From an uncultured Saprospiraceae bacterium (GTDB taxonomy: Bacteria > Bacteroidota > Bacteroidia > Chitinophagales > Saprospiraceae), in NCBI GenBank assembly GCA_937951615.1, contig CALFBH010000026.1, positions 1 to 64,000 on the forward strand: DNA of 64,000 nucleotides. Direction: 5' to 3'. A model generated the notes under the pieces. The model ran no database searches. It had not been told where the DNA came from and was given only the letters and a program-made list of their open reading frames with translations. Below, piece by piece: positions 27,460-36,694 of this stretch. Position numbers and translations under genes: made by a program. Each line of letters begins with the position of its first letter. The stretch's first letter is position 1.

Positions 27460-27643
27460 TAAATATTTAATAAAACGTTTGGTTTGTCTAATTTGTGCAA
27501 CAAAGATTTGATTTTTTATCAAAAGAATACTTTTTTTAACATTATAAAGATAAATTAGCACAAAATCAGTTTAATTACGAATGGATTAATTACGAATTAC
27601 GAATCAACTCAATTAACATAATAACTTAATCAACTCAATAAGA

Positions 27644-29155
27644 ATGGAAGATACAAAGATCATAGAAAATAAGGAACTGAATATATGGGAAGCATTGATT
27701 CCTGTGATTGTTCTGGTGATTTTATTAGCTTATAATATATTTTTTAAAGATGGAGCATGGTTGGGAGACTATTCCAGCCATTATATTTTATTGATAGGTG
27801 GAGTCGTGGCTGCGATTGTCGGATTATTCAATAAAGTAAGTGTCGGGACAATGATTCATGAGGTTTGGGGTAACATAAAAAGTGTAATAATACCCATAGT
27901 TATTTTATTATTAGTAGGTGCGCTTGCAGGTACATGGGTGATGAGTGGAATTGTTCCTGCAATGGTTTATTATGGATTACAAATATTAAATCCTACTGTA
28001 TTTTTGGCAGCGTCCGTAGTCATTTGTGCATTTATTTCTTTAGCAACGGGGAGTTCGTGGACAACTTCTGCTACTGTAGGAATCGCACTAATTGGCATTG
28101 GTAGCCAAATGGGCATTAGTCCCGGTATGGCTGCAGGGGCAATTATCTCGGGTGCTTATTTTGGAGATAAAATGTCGCCATTAAGTGATACCACTAATCT
28201 TGCACCAGCGATGGCAGGAGGTGAATTATTTAATCATATCAGATATATGTCTTTGACCACAGTTCCTTCTATTTTGATCACGATTGTAATTTTTATCATT
28301 ATTGGCTTGACAACGGGGAGTTCCGCAGCACCTTCTGATAATACTGTAATCAATGATATGCTTTTAAATAAGTTTAATATTAGCCCTATACTTTTCTTAG
28401 TTCCAGCAGTTGTAATCGCACTGGTACTTTTCAAAATAAAACCTATTATCGCTTTGACAGTTGGTGCATTGCTGGGTGGATTATTTGCGATTATCTTTCA
28501 ACCCAATGTCATCAAAGAATTGACTGGTGCAGCGACATTAAGTGGCGGAGCTTATGTTCAGGCAGTTTGGGATTCTTTACTGAAAAGTACGGAATTAGCA
28601 TTACCTGATTTTGTTCAAAACAACACTGAATTGAGTGATGATGCAAAAGGTAATTTAAGTAAACTATTAAGTGGAAAAGGAGTAGTGGGCATGTTATGGA
28701 CGGTGTATTTGATTCTTTGTGCAATGGTATTTGGAGGAGTCATGGATGGCATCGGCGCATTGTCGAGAATTACTAAGTCCTTGTTGAGTATGGCGAAATC
28801 TGTATTTGGATTATTTGCCAGCACAGTAGCAAGTTGTCTGGCATTGAACATTACGGCTTCCGATCAATATTTAGCAATAGTAATTCCTGGGAAAATGTTT
28901 AAAAAAGCCTATGAAGAAAAGGGTTTAGCCCCCGAAAATCTGAGCAGGACGCTGGAAGATTCGGGTACGGTGACTTCGGTATTGATTCCCTGGAATACCT
29001 GTGGTGCCTATCAGTCAGGCGTACTAGGCGTATCGGTGTCGGATTATTTTGTGTATGCCATTTTTAATTACATCAGCCCGTTTATGACTTTATTATTTGC
29101 AGCATTCCAGATTAAGATTAAGCAACTTGGCAGTAAGCACCTTATTCCGCAATAA
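27644..29155 (+). CDS. nhaC: NhaC-family Na+/H+ antiporter
   Basis: 503 aa with about 11-12 membrane helices. Family blocks are present: ATGSSWTTSATVGIALIGIG, GAIISGAYFGDKMSPLSDTT and SGTVTSVLIPWNTCGAYQSG. It exchanges Na+ for H+ (or related ions) at the inner membrane and suits a marine or saline habitat. It ends 14 bases inside the convergent amidase gene. Confidence 0.9.
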   Translation: MEDTKIIENKELNIWEALIPVIVLVILLAYNIFFKDGAWLGDYSSHYILLIGGVVAAIVGLFNKVSVGTMIHEVWGNIKSVIIPIVILLLVGALAGTWVMSGIVPAMVYYGLQILNPTVFLAASVVICAFISLATGSSWTTSATVGIALIGIGSQMGISPGMAAGAIISGAYFGDKMSPLSDTTNLAPAMAGGELFNHIRYMSLTTVPSILITIVIFIIIGLTTGSSAAPSDNTVINDMLLNKFNISPILFLVPAVVIALVLFKIKPIIALTVGALLGGLFAIIFQPNVIKELTGAATLSGGAYVQAVWDSLLKSTELALPDFVQNNTELSDDAKGNLSKLLSGKGVVGMLWTVYLILCAMVFGGVMDGIGALSRITKSLLSMAKSVFGLFASTVASCLALNITASDQYLAIVIPGKMFKKAYEEKGLAPENLSRTLEDSGTVTSVLIPWNTCGAYQSGVLGVSVSDYFVYAIFNYISPFMTLLFAAFQIKIKQLGSKHLIPQ

Positions 29156-30734
29156 ATTTAGGGGCTTTTCGATGCTTTGTCGCCTGCTCATAAGCATAAG
29201 CAATTTCCAGCAAAACAGGCTCGCTCCAGGCCCGACCAAAAAACGAAAGTCCAACAGGAAGTTCGTGAATAAAGCCCATCGGAACAGTAATGTTCGGATA
29301 ACCAGATTGTGCAGCAGGAGAAGAGCTGCCTAATAGATAATTATCTCCATTCACCAAGTCCGTTTTCCAGGCGGGTGAGCCTGTGGGGGCGATGATAGCA
29401 TCTAAGTCATTATCATCCATGACCTTATTGATGCCGGTATGCAGGACGCGGTGCATTTTGGCAAGTGCCTCTTTGTATTCGGGCGTATTGAGGTCGCCTT
29501 TCTCCTGCGCCATTTCTAAGTATTGCTGACCAAAATATCTGAGTTCCTCGGTATCCTTCTTGTTAAACTCAATCAGGTCTTCCAGATTTTTAATAGGCGC
29601 ATTTTTGCCCAAAGAAGCAAAATACTTATTCAATCCATCCTTATACTCATACAACATTATCTCAAAAGAATCGCCGCCTACACTTTCATCGCTAAATTTG
29701 TCAATGTCGACAAAAGTTACGCCTTGCTTTTTCATGTCTTCCATAGCGGTACGAACCAATTCATCGACTTGCGGGTGCTTGTCCATTGCTGGCAGATACA
29801 AACCAATCTTTTTTCCGGTCAAACCAGCTTTTTTCAAAAATGGCGTATAATCATTTAATGCTTTCCTGTCTACTTGCTGTGTTTTGCTGTCTTTGGCATC
29901 AACAGCAGTCATCGCGCCGAGGCAGATTGCTGCGTCCGTCACAGTACGTGCCATTGGTCCGGCGGTATCCTGCGTAAATGAAATCGGAATGATGCCAGAC
30001 CGACTAATCAGCCCAACAGTCGGCTTGATGCCCACAATGCCATTGGTGGTCGCAGGGCAGACAATCGAGCCATTGGTTTCTGTGCCAATGGCGACCATGC
30101 ACAAATTTGCGGAAGCAGCTACGCCCGAGCCTGCACTCGACCCGCAGGTATTCCGGTCGAGGACATAAGGGTTTTTGGTCAAGCCGCCCAGACCACTCCA
30201 GCCACTTGTAGAGAGCTTGCCCCGAAAGTTAGCCCATTCGCTGAGGTTGGCTTTCGCCAAAATAATGGCACCGGCTGCTTTGAGTTGTGCGGCGACTGCA
30301 CTATCCTGTAAGGGTTTTGAACCTTTCAACGCACGTGAGCCTGCCGTTGTAGACATTTTATCGTGCGTATCAATATTGTCCTTCAAAATAACGGGAATGC
30401 CATGCAAAGCTCCTTTTACTTTGCCATCCCGTAAAGCTTTGTCCAGATTCCGTGCAATATCCATGGCTTCAGGATTCACTTCAATAATAGAATTGAGTAC
30501 TGGCCCGTTTTTGTCGATTGCTTCAATTCGATTCAGATAAGCCTGCACAACATCGACTATGGAAAATTTACCATCTTGGAAACCTTGCTGCATTTCGGGA
30601 ATCGTCATTTCCTGAAATTGAAAATCAGTAGTCATATTAGTCATAGATTGTTGACTGCTACAGGCAGTAAAATGAAGTAAGGGAATACCCATAGCGACCT
30701 TTGCAGTGTTGGAAATAAATGTTCTTCTTTGCAT
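29142..30734 (-). CDS. Amidase-signature family hydrolase, exported
   Basis: 530 aa. The amidase Ser-cisSer-Lys triad is intact: Lys in VILKDNID, cis-Ser in CGSSAGSG, nucleophile Ser in TETNGSIVCPA. The N-terminus has a twin Arg (QRRTFISNTAKVAMGIPLL) and then HFTACSS, so Tat export and lipidation at this Cys are likely. Such secreted relatives of GatA cleave unknown amides or peptides. The 3' end overlaps nhaC by 14 bases on the other strand. Confidence 0.9.
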   Translation of the reverse strand: MQRRTFISNTAKVAMGIPLLHFTACSSQQSMTNMTTDFQFQEMTIPEMQQGFQDGKFSIVDVVQAYLNRIEAIDKNGPVLNSIIEVNPEAMDIARNLDKALRDGKVKGALHGIPVILKDNIDTHDKMSTTAGSRALKGSKPLQDSAVAAQLKAAGAIILAKANLSEWANFRGKLSTSGWSGLGGLTKNPYVLDRNTCGSSAGSGVAASANLCMVAIGTETNGSIVCPATTNGIVGIKPTVGLISRSGIIPISFTQDTAGPMARTVTDAAICLGAMTAVDAKDSKTQQVDRKALNDYTPFLKKAGLTGKKIGLYLPAMDKHPQVDELVRTAMEDMKKQGVTFVDIDKFSDESVGGDSFEIMLYEYKDGLNKYFASLGKNAPIKNLEDLIEFNKKDTEELRYFGQQYLEMAQEKGDLNTPEYKEALAKMHRVLHTGINKVMDDNDLDAIIAPTGSPAWKTDLVNGDNYLLGSSSPAAQSGYPNITVPMGFIHELPVGLSFFGRAWSEPVLLEIAYAYEQATKHRKAPKFIAE

Positions 30735-30757
30735 GATTTGATAAATTTGACTGATAT

Positions 30758-30765
30758 CAAAGATA
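30758..30765 (-). promoter_or_regulatory. Candidate -7 box of the amidase promoter
   Basis: On the minus strand TATCTTTG matches TAnnTTTG exactly, 23 bases upstream of the amidase ATG. No exact TTG lies 19 bases further up; TGTT is near. Confidence 0.35.
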
Positions 30766-30784
30766 TGAAATTAAATCTTTTCAT

Positions 30785-30953
30785 AACAGTTTAGGTCGAT
30801 GGTCAATAGTCCATGGTCGATGGCTGTTTTTTAGTATTCAGGTCGTTTCAGCATTTCATTTTGCTTTGCAAAATGCGTGCAAAGCTTATAAAGCAGGAAT
30901 ATTACTGAATTGCAGCTATGGACTATCGACCATCGACTATGGACTAAACTGTT
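30785..30953. repeat. Heptad palindrome with AACAGTTTA ends
   Basis: Outer AACAGTTTA/TAAACTGTT ends, as in the 16090 element, then GGTCGATGG heptads mirrored by CCATCGAC heptads, with the CATTTTGCTTTGCAAAATG hairpin inside, as in the 25069 element. It thus mixes layers seen in two other palindromes. The rest of 30954-31242 is A+T-rich and empty. Confidence 0.8.
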
Positions 30954-31242
30954 ACACCTTTCCCACCTTTATACCATTTCAGACACTTTCTTACATTGTG
31001 TATAGTCGAATATAGACTGTTTCACTGCAATTTATAGCGATTTTAGCCTATTTTTCATCACATAATAAATAGCCCTACAAGCAATAATGTTGAATTTTAA
31101 TTTTAAAGAGAAAAATATTGGGAGAGGATAGTCTTTTTGGTGAATTAATTTCGTTAAAAGTAAATTTACAAACTATTATTCTGTTTTTAAGTTGTAAAAA
31201 ACTTAATTACAAAATTTTATTTTGATTTATTTAAAATAAAGC

Positions 31243-31273
31243 TTGTTTCATAGAACTATTCAATATACCTTTG
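31243..31273 (+). promoter_or_regulatory. Candidate Bacteroidota-type promoter
   Basis: TTG (31243-31245), 20 bases, TACCTTTG (31266-31273): a full match to the sigma-A consensus. The next gene on this strand starts at 31423, which leaves a leader of about 140 bases. Confidence 0.45.
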
Positions 31274-31422
31274 CGTTATCATTATGAAAGCAGTCAGCTA
31301 AGTGACAAGTTCAAAATCGTCATTAATTTTGTTTTTCAACATTTTTTTAAAATAAAATTTTACATAAGCTTGACTTTTCCTGTTTTTAATTGTAAATTGT
31401 ACACCTAATAAAAAATTTAATT

Positions 31423-31854
31423 ATGAAACGCTTTATAATAATGCTGGCAACAATTTTGGTCGCAAATATAGCGTTTGCCCAAGCTCAAAGAACGTTTGTC
31501 AAATCCTTCAACCTTAAGGGGGATAATCAAGTAGTTGTGAATCTCGACGGTCCTGTCGAAGTAAAAGAATGGGATCAGGAAGTCGTAAGAGTATTGATGA
31601 ATGTAAGCTTTGAAAATGCAAATGATTCGGCGCTCCGTTTTTTTACAGAAAAAGGGCGTTACCGTATTCTGCAAACTACTAAAAATGGTACATTAGTTAT
31701 CTCTGCAATGCCTCGTGGAGGAAATATCAAGTATCAGGGACGTCAAGTGGAGGAAGTTGTGACTTATACTATTTTGATTCCAGGTGATGTCCATGCAGAA
31801 GTTGTAGAAGCAGAAACTGCATCCGCATCAGGTAACGATACAAGCATTAAGTAA
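31423..31854 (+). CDS. Small secreted protein of unknown function
   Basis: 143 aa with a signal peptide (MKRFIIMLATILVANIAFAQ) and a beta-rich mature part (NLDGPVEVKEWDQEVVRV) that resembles one blade of the DUF4097/DUF2807 putative adhesin fold. It has no Cys and ends in a Ser/Ala-rich tail. A strong terminator follows, so it is a single transcription unit. Role unknown. Confidence 0.7.
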   Translation: MKRFIIMLATILVANIAFAQAQRTFVKSFNLKGDNQVVVNLDGPVEVKEWDQEVVRVLMNVSFENANDSALRFFTEKGRYRILQTTKNGTLVISAMPRGGNIKYQGRQVEEVVTYTILIPGDVHAEVVEAETASASGNDTSIK

Positions 31855-31892
31855 GACATAGAATAATCGTGTAGCGATTACATTTATCAGTG

Positions 31893-31925
31893 AAAAGGGC
31901 ATGGTTTTATACGATGCCCTTTTTT
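31893..31925 (+). terminator. Rho-independent terminator
   Basis: AAAAGGGCAT and ATGCCCTTTT pair around an 11-base loop, then a T run. It lies 38 bases past the stop of the small secreted protein gene. Confidence 0.8.
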
Positions 31926-31989
31926 AGTTGACTTGCGTAAATTGTTTTACTATTATAATGATTTTTGCGAAGCAAAACCCTCGTATTGC

Positions 31990-32015
31990 TATCGACCATC
32001 GACCATCGACTATCG
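31990..32015. repeat. Half heptad repeat merging with the tilS stop
   Basis: Tandem TATCGACCATCGACC units. On the minus strand tilS ends GGT CGA TAG inside the repeat, so the last two codons and stop are repeat sequence. Confidence 0.7.
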
Positions 32016-33341
32016 ACCGCTAAAGAGCCTGACGACCAAAACAGCTTTCGTCGTTTCCCGCACCTTAAACCGCTCATCCACCCGATGCCCAGCTAACCAG
32101 CAAATTTTGTCTGCTGACAGTAGAACAGCCGTTTGTTCTTTTTCAAATAAAGATACTTTTTGGTCAATCAAAAAATCACTCACTTTTTTATGCCGTCCAT
32201 TCATGCCCAATGGCTGAAAAACATCACCTGCCTCCCAGTGACGCAATTGAAGCGGAAAGACAAGTTGGTCTAAATCAAAACAGGCAATATGACTTGCTGT
32301 GTCTAGCACAAAATCCTGCTTATCTACGATTTGTAATTGCAAATGAAGCTGTCCAAAAGTAGCTTCACGATCTTCTTTAGCAAGGTAAACTGTGTCGATT
32401 TTCGGCTGACTCAGTTGTCGAATGAGCAGTGCATTTCTGTCTCTGAGCAATTCGTGGGTAGCGGACTGATAACGTGCGCCCGATAAGCCACCCAGAGACT
32501 TAAATATCTGCATAGTTTGATCCTGATTAAAACCAAAATCCTTGAGCAATTCGTATAAAACAGTCGCAGGAGCGGGGTAGGTGTGCAGCTTGGAAATATC
32601 TATGCGGACTTGTTCTTTTTCCTGTTTGAAAACAGTGGTTTTAATATGCTTTAACGCAAACTGATAAAGTGCCTCTGTGTCCTGAAAACGCTGAACGTTT
32701 TCCTGCATCGTGTTTTCGAGAGCAGGATTAATTTCTTTCAGTGTAGGAATAACATCTAAGCGAATCTTATTGCGGGAATATTTAGTTAGCGCATTGGAAG
32801 CATCTTCACACCAGCTCAGTTTTTGTGTATTGGCATAAGCCAAAATAGCTTCTTTTGTGGCAAACAATAAAGGACGAATGATATGCCCGCGCCGTACAGG
32901 AATGCCGTGCAAGCCACGAATGCCTGTACCTCTAGTTAGGTTGTAGAGCAGGGTCTCCGCAACATCGTTGAGGTGGTGAGCAGTGGCAATAGAAGCATAG
33001 GCTTCCTGCACCCGCAATTCCTCAAACCAGGCATAACGCAAATCCCGCGCAGCCACCTGAATAGAGAGTCCACGAGCCTCAGCAATTTTTTCGGTTTCAA
33101 ACTCAATGGAATGGAAAGCGACGCCGTATTTTTTAGCCAGTTCAGCCGAAAATTCCTTTTCCTCATCCGAAATTTTCCCACGAAGTTTAAAGTTACAATG
33201 TGCTATCGCAAAATCTAATCCTGCACCGTGGTACAAATCACACATGACCACAGAATCTACGCCACCGCTGACTGCGAGTAGGGGAGTGCCTTCGCTGTTT
33301 AGCTGATGTGTTTTGATATGTTGGATAAAGTGCTTTAACAT
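32010..33341 (-). CDS. tilS: tRNA(Ile)-lysidine synthetase
   Basis: 443 aa. N-type ATP pyrophosphatase with the PP-loop AVSGGVDS (residues 23-30), HHLNDVAET and RGTGIRGLHG motifs, a helical linker and the TilS C-terminal domain (FQPLGMNGRHKKVSDFLID). It modifies C34 of the AUA-reading tRNA-Ile to lysidine and is normally essential. It starts two bases after the stop of the membrane protein gene, so it may close the sulfatase-RseP-like-membrane gene run. Confidence 0.93.
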   Translation of the reverse strand: MLKHFIQHIKTHQLNSEGTPLLAVSGGVDSVVMCDLYHGAGLDFAIAHCNFKLRGKISDEEKEFSAELAKKYGVAFHSIEFETEKIAEARGLSIQVAARDLRYAWFEELRVQEAYASIATAHHLNDVAETLLYNLTRGTGIRGLHGIPVRRGHIIRPLLFATKEAILAYANTQKLSWCEDASNALTKYSRNKIRLDVIPTLKEINPALENTMQENVQRFQDTEALYQFALKHIKTTVFKQEKEQVRIDISKLHTYPAPATVLYELLKDFGFNQDQTMQIFKSLGGLSGARYQSATHELLRDRNALLIRQLSQPKIDTVYLAKEDREATFGQLHLQLQIVDKQDFVLDTASHIACFDLDQLVFPLQLRHWEAGDVFQPLGMNGRHKKVSDFLIDQKVSLFEKEQTAVLLSADKICWLAGHRVDERFKVRETTKAVLVVRLFSGR

Positions 33342-33343
33342 GA

Positions 33344-34009
33344 TTATGTCATAAGATAATAGAGATTAACGCAACAGATTAAAAGCAATTGAGGCAAATA
33401 GTATTTTAAATAAAAATATTTTTGATCGCGCGACATAATTATTAAGCTAATAAATATCGGCAGGCAAAGAAGCATACTTATAATATGAAGCTCATTTGCG
33501 TAAGGCCAGGCTTCCAATGAGAATAAAACGCCCATATAACCAATCGTCAAACCTATTCCGATAAGGCTGACCAGCAGATGTGCAAGGAAATTTGCTTTGT
33601 ATTTCCGTATTTCCACATTTGGGATGAGTATGAAAAATGGCCAAATTGATGTCAATCCAATAATGAGAAATTCACTGGCATAAGGATAGCTTTCTAATTT
33701 AAATGCAACTCCGATAAGCACAAGCATTACAATAAGAGTTCTAAGTAAATAGAGTATAAACAATCCAACATTAATCTCCTTTCTAACTAATTTAATGATT
33801 GGAACGACAAGATTGAGGATGATTAAACCTAGCGCAGAAAGCAATATTACATAAGCACCAGCATGAAAGCCCAGAGCGAGAGCAGCTCCTGATGCCAGCA
33901 AGGCTACATATAGCAATGATTCTACGACCAGATAACGAGTACGCCATTCTGGTTTCGCCGTTTCTTCTACTGAATGGTCTAGTGGTGTTTGATTTTCCAT
34001 AGTTTTCAT
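33344..34009 (-). CDS. Integral membrane protein of unknown function
   Basis: 221 aa with about six or seven membrane helices. The start is set at the ATG 34007-34009, eight bases past the stop of the upstream gene; MENQTP three codons later is possible. A helix-pair theme repeats (SYPYASEFLIIG and AWPYANELHIIS, each before a helix), which suggests an internal duplication. No known family motif. It sits tightly between the RseP-like gene and tilS. Confidence 0.65.
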   Translation of the reverse strand: MKTMENQTPLDHSVEETAKPEWRTRYLVVESLLYVALLASGAALALGFHAGAYVILLSALGLIILNLVVPIIKLVRKEINVGLFILYLLRTLIVMLVLIGVAFKLESYPYASEFLIIGLTSIWPFFILIPNVEIRKYKANFLAHLLVSLIGIGLTIGYMGVLFSLEAWPYANELHIISMLLCLPIFISLIIMSRDQKYFYLKYYLPQLLLICCVNLYYLMT

Positions 34010-34016
34010 TTGAAGG

Positions 34017-34898
34017 TTAAAAAACAGATACAAAAAACCATATCCAGATTCCATAGACAATAACTAGACTAATAAGAAGGTATTTTTGCATAAATTTTCC
34101 AGGCATCTTTTCTTTTGTCCAATACTCGTGCAACGCATTTACCACACCTAGTCCATTCAAGGTGCCTAATGGAAGTAAATTCACAATAAAAAAGAACACC
34201 CCGAAAAAAGCAGCAATCAATATTGTCTGTTCAGAAGAATAGGGCGTCGAAAATAATTCCCGAATACTATATTTGCCAGCATACATATCGGTAAAGATTT
34301 GATAAAAAGGAATAATGTCATTTAGCGTATCCAATAAAAGATAGAAAAAACCACAATACAAAAGGAAAGTTATTATGAAATAAAGCAAATTTTGCTCCTT
34401 CGACCAATGTGGTTTTTCCTGTGTTCGACCAATCAAAAACAATGTGCCAAGTCCTGCCAGAAGTAAACCCAGCACCATCAAGATTTTTGTAAGGGGAAAA
34501 GAGACGTCATGATGCCAGGCATAAAAAACGATACCCAATAAGAGTGAAGAAAGCGGCCCCGCAAAAACAATTAAGAGCCTTTTCAACGGAGCAGCGTACA
34601 TATAATGATGAGGAAGTATTTTTTCTTCTTCTGGAATATCTCTTAGATCGTAGATTTCAGTCATGAAATCATCGTCAACAGTCATGCCCGACATCGCAAT
34701 GTACCCGCCAAGAGGAAGCCAGCCCAGCCCAAATTCAGTATCACCGATTTTTTTCTTGAAAATGGAGAAAAAAGGATTGAACCAAACATAAAATTTCTCT
34801 ACTCGAATGCCAAATAATCTTGCAAAAAGATACATCGCCAGATTATAAACCAATATGTAAAGTGTACTGATAATTAATAAAGGGATTATCCAGTTCAT
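34017..34898 (-). CDS. RseP/M50-like membrane protein lacking the zinc-protease motifs
   Basis: 293 aa with several membrane helices. The body matches Bacteroidota RseP-type site-2 proteases: RLFGIRVEKFYVWFNPFFS, KKKIGDTEFGLGWLPLGGY and FAGPLSSLLLG. Where RseP has HELGH in the first helix, this protein has YNLAM, and the distal zinc Asp motif is NLLPLGTLNG with Asn for Asp. All three zinc ligands are gone and there is no PDZ insert. It is therefore a pseudoprotease, perhaps a decoy or regulator of the active RseP. It follows the sulfatase by 20 bases. Confidence 0.75.
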   Translation of the reverse strand: MNWIIPLLIISTLYILVYNLAMYLFARLFGIRVEKFYVWFNPFFSIFKKKIGDTEFGLGWLPLGGYIAMSGMTVDDDFMTEIYDLRDIPEEEKILPHHYMYAAPLKRLLIVFAGPLSSLLLGIVFYAWHHDVSFPLTKILMVLGLLLAGLGTLFLIGRTQEKPHWSKEQNLLYFIITFLLYCGFFYLLLDTLNDIIPFYQIFTDMYAGKYSIRELFSTPYSSEQTILIAAFFGVFFFIVNLLPLGTLNGLGVVNALHEYWTKEKMPGKFMQKYLLISLVIVYGIWIWFFVSVF

Positions 34899-34918
34899 AG
34901 TTTATTGTTTTGAATTTC

Positions 34919-36229
34919 CTATTGTCTTATCCGCCCTGCTTCATCCAGTAAAGCCTGTCTTGCAGTCGCTTCGGCTGCACTTAGATTATTAGAAAGATTA
35001 TTTTGTTCATAAGGATCAACTGACAAGTCATAAAAACGCTCTGTACCGCTATCAAATTGAATCAATTTATACTGTTCATCTCTGATGGCATAACCTGTTT
35101 TATTCGGCGATCCAGTACTCAATAACTCAGCATAATTATAACTTCTTGCCGCAGTAGTGCCCGTCAATAAAGGCTTAAAACTACGACTATCTTCATAAAC
35201 TGGCAAATCAAGACCTACAAGCTCCGCAACAGTAGCAAATAAATCCACACTGCTCACAAGGCTGGCATCCCGCTGACCTTTACGACTTACATCTTTGCCG
35301 GAAACAATAAGCGGAACATGAACGCCTCCTTCTGCCAAATTGCCTTTTGCCCGATTGCTGCTATAAGGCGCCTGGACAACCTGCCCAGCTGTGCCATTAT
35401 CACCAATAAAAATAATGCTTGTATTAGCCAGTTCATCAGCAGGGATACTTTCCAATAATCGTCCCATTTCAAAATCCAAATTTTCTATCATTGCCATATA
35501 ATAGGGCATTGGATTGGCATTGATGCTTGCGGTATCAGTAGGCAGATTTCCTTGCGAATGTGTGTTGGCAGGCGGGAAATGGAAAGGCGTGTGCGGTGTG
35601 GTATAAGCCACCCAGCAAAACCAGGGTTTGTCCTGCTCATTGATCCAGTCGATGGCCAGGTCTGTTATCGTTGAAGTGCAGTAAGACTGGGTATTATTGG
35701 TTTGCCCATTCTCTGTCAAAGGCCAATTATAATAATCACCAACGCCTCCACTCAATACACCTGCATAATAGCCAACACCCATCCCAGTAGGCCCACTCGC
35801 ATTATTGCCCGATAAATGCCATTTTCCGGCAACTGCATGACTGTATGCTGAGTTGGTGGTTTCGTCCAGATAAGTCTGTATTGTTTTTTCTGTCGTTGGA
35901 ATATTGGAGGTCGTGAGTACATCTAATACGCCAGTTCTGTAGCCATATCTGCCGGTCAGCATTGTCGCGCGAGTTGGGGCGCATATTGGATTTGCCCAGG
36001 CATTATCAAAAGTCAGCCCGTCGGCAGCAAGGCTTTCCAGATTTGGCATATTGGGCTTTATTGCGCCAATAGGGTAGCCGGGCGTAGCATCAATACCCAT
36101 ATCATCTGCAATAACCAGCAGGATATTATGATTGCTGAGATTGACATTGGATGGATTGGAGGATTCATCGTCTTTTTTGCAACTGCTGATGAGCAAGATG
36201 ACTAGAAGTAATAGTGTTGCTTTTTTCAT
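34919..36229 (-). CDS. Sulfatase lipoprotein
   Basis: 436 aa. Lipoprotein signal with lipobox LLISSC. Sulfatase family blocks: metal ligands in IADDMG, the formylglycine motif CAPTRATMLTGR (Cys type, so an anaerobic or aerobic FGE is needed), GKWHL, and FIGDNGTAG. It cleaves sulfate esters, probably from marine algal polysaccharides, in the periplasm or at the surface. First gene of a leftward run. Confidence 0.9.
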   Translation of the reverse strand: MKKATLLLLVILLISSCKKDDESSNPSNVNLSNHNILLVIADDMGIDATPGYPIGAIKPNMPNLESLAADGLTFDNAWANPICAPTRATMLTGRYGYRTGVLDVLTTSNIPTTEKTIQTYLDETTNSAYSHAVAGKWHLSGNNASGPTGMGVGYYAGVLSGGVGDYYNWPLTENGQTNNTQSYCTSTITDLAIDWINEQDKPWFCWVAYTTPHTPFHFPPANTHSQGNLPTDTASINANPMPYYMAMIENLDFEMGRLLESIPADELANTSIIFIGDNGTAGQVVQAPYSSNRAKGNLAEGGVHVPLIVSGKDVSRKGQRDASLVSSVDLFATVAELVGLDLPVYEDSRSFKPLLTGTTAARSYNYAELLSTGSPNKTGYAIRDEQYKLIQFDSGTERFYDLSVDPYEQNNLSNNLSAAEATARQALLDEAGRIRQ

Positions 36230-36392
36230 GATAATAATTTTTTCAACTGCCTATGCAGCTTTGCAGGCTTGTGTAAACTTACAAACTATTTTTTTTGTAA
36301 AAGTTGAATGTCTCCCTCAGGAGGGAGATTTAGAGGGAGGAATACTGGAGAATTGATAGGCTAATCAGCCCATCTTCCAGTAGTCCACCCCC

Positions 36393-36432
36393 AATCCTTT
36401 GGATTTGACATTTGTCCCGATAATTATCGGGA
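36393..36432. repeat. Short palindromes in a gene-free region
   Basis: AATCC-TTT-GGATT (36393-36405) and the perfect 18-base palindrome TCCCGATAATTATCGGGA (36415-36432). With CTCCCTCAGGAGGGAG nearby (about 36312-36327) they fill 36230-36534, where no gene is seen. Confidence 0.6.
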
Positions 36433-36534
36433 GTATTTCCACTTATATCACTTCTCTGACTCCTGTTATGGTATTTGGTTTAAGAGTAGGATAAAATTTG
36501 CCGCTTGCAGCCAATTGATGAAAATTTAAGGGTG

Positions 36535-36669
36535 TTCGATTAAAGTATGGAATAGTCGGCAGACGAAGGATTTTATGAAAAATTGGTGATTTATCCCTTT
36601 AGATATGCCGTATTTCTAAGCGAATTCGTCTGACGACAACGGAGTTTACTCAATCATACTTTAGTCGAA
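36535..36669. repeat. GTCGGCAGACGAA hairpin element, copy B
   Basis: 135 bp. Terminal inverted repeats TTCGATTAAAGTATG (36535-36549) and CATACTTTAGTCGAA (36655-36669) match at 14 of 15. Inside, GTCGGCAGACGAA faces TTCGTCTGACGAC. Copy C at 57890 is almost the same along its whole length. No coding frame. Confidence 0.85.
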
Positions 36670-36694
36670 ACACTACTGGAAATTTAAACATGCT

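Noticed and set aside
28512-28851. Frames opposite nhaC
   Set aside because: Antisense to a complete transporter gene; no start context or motif.
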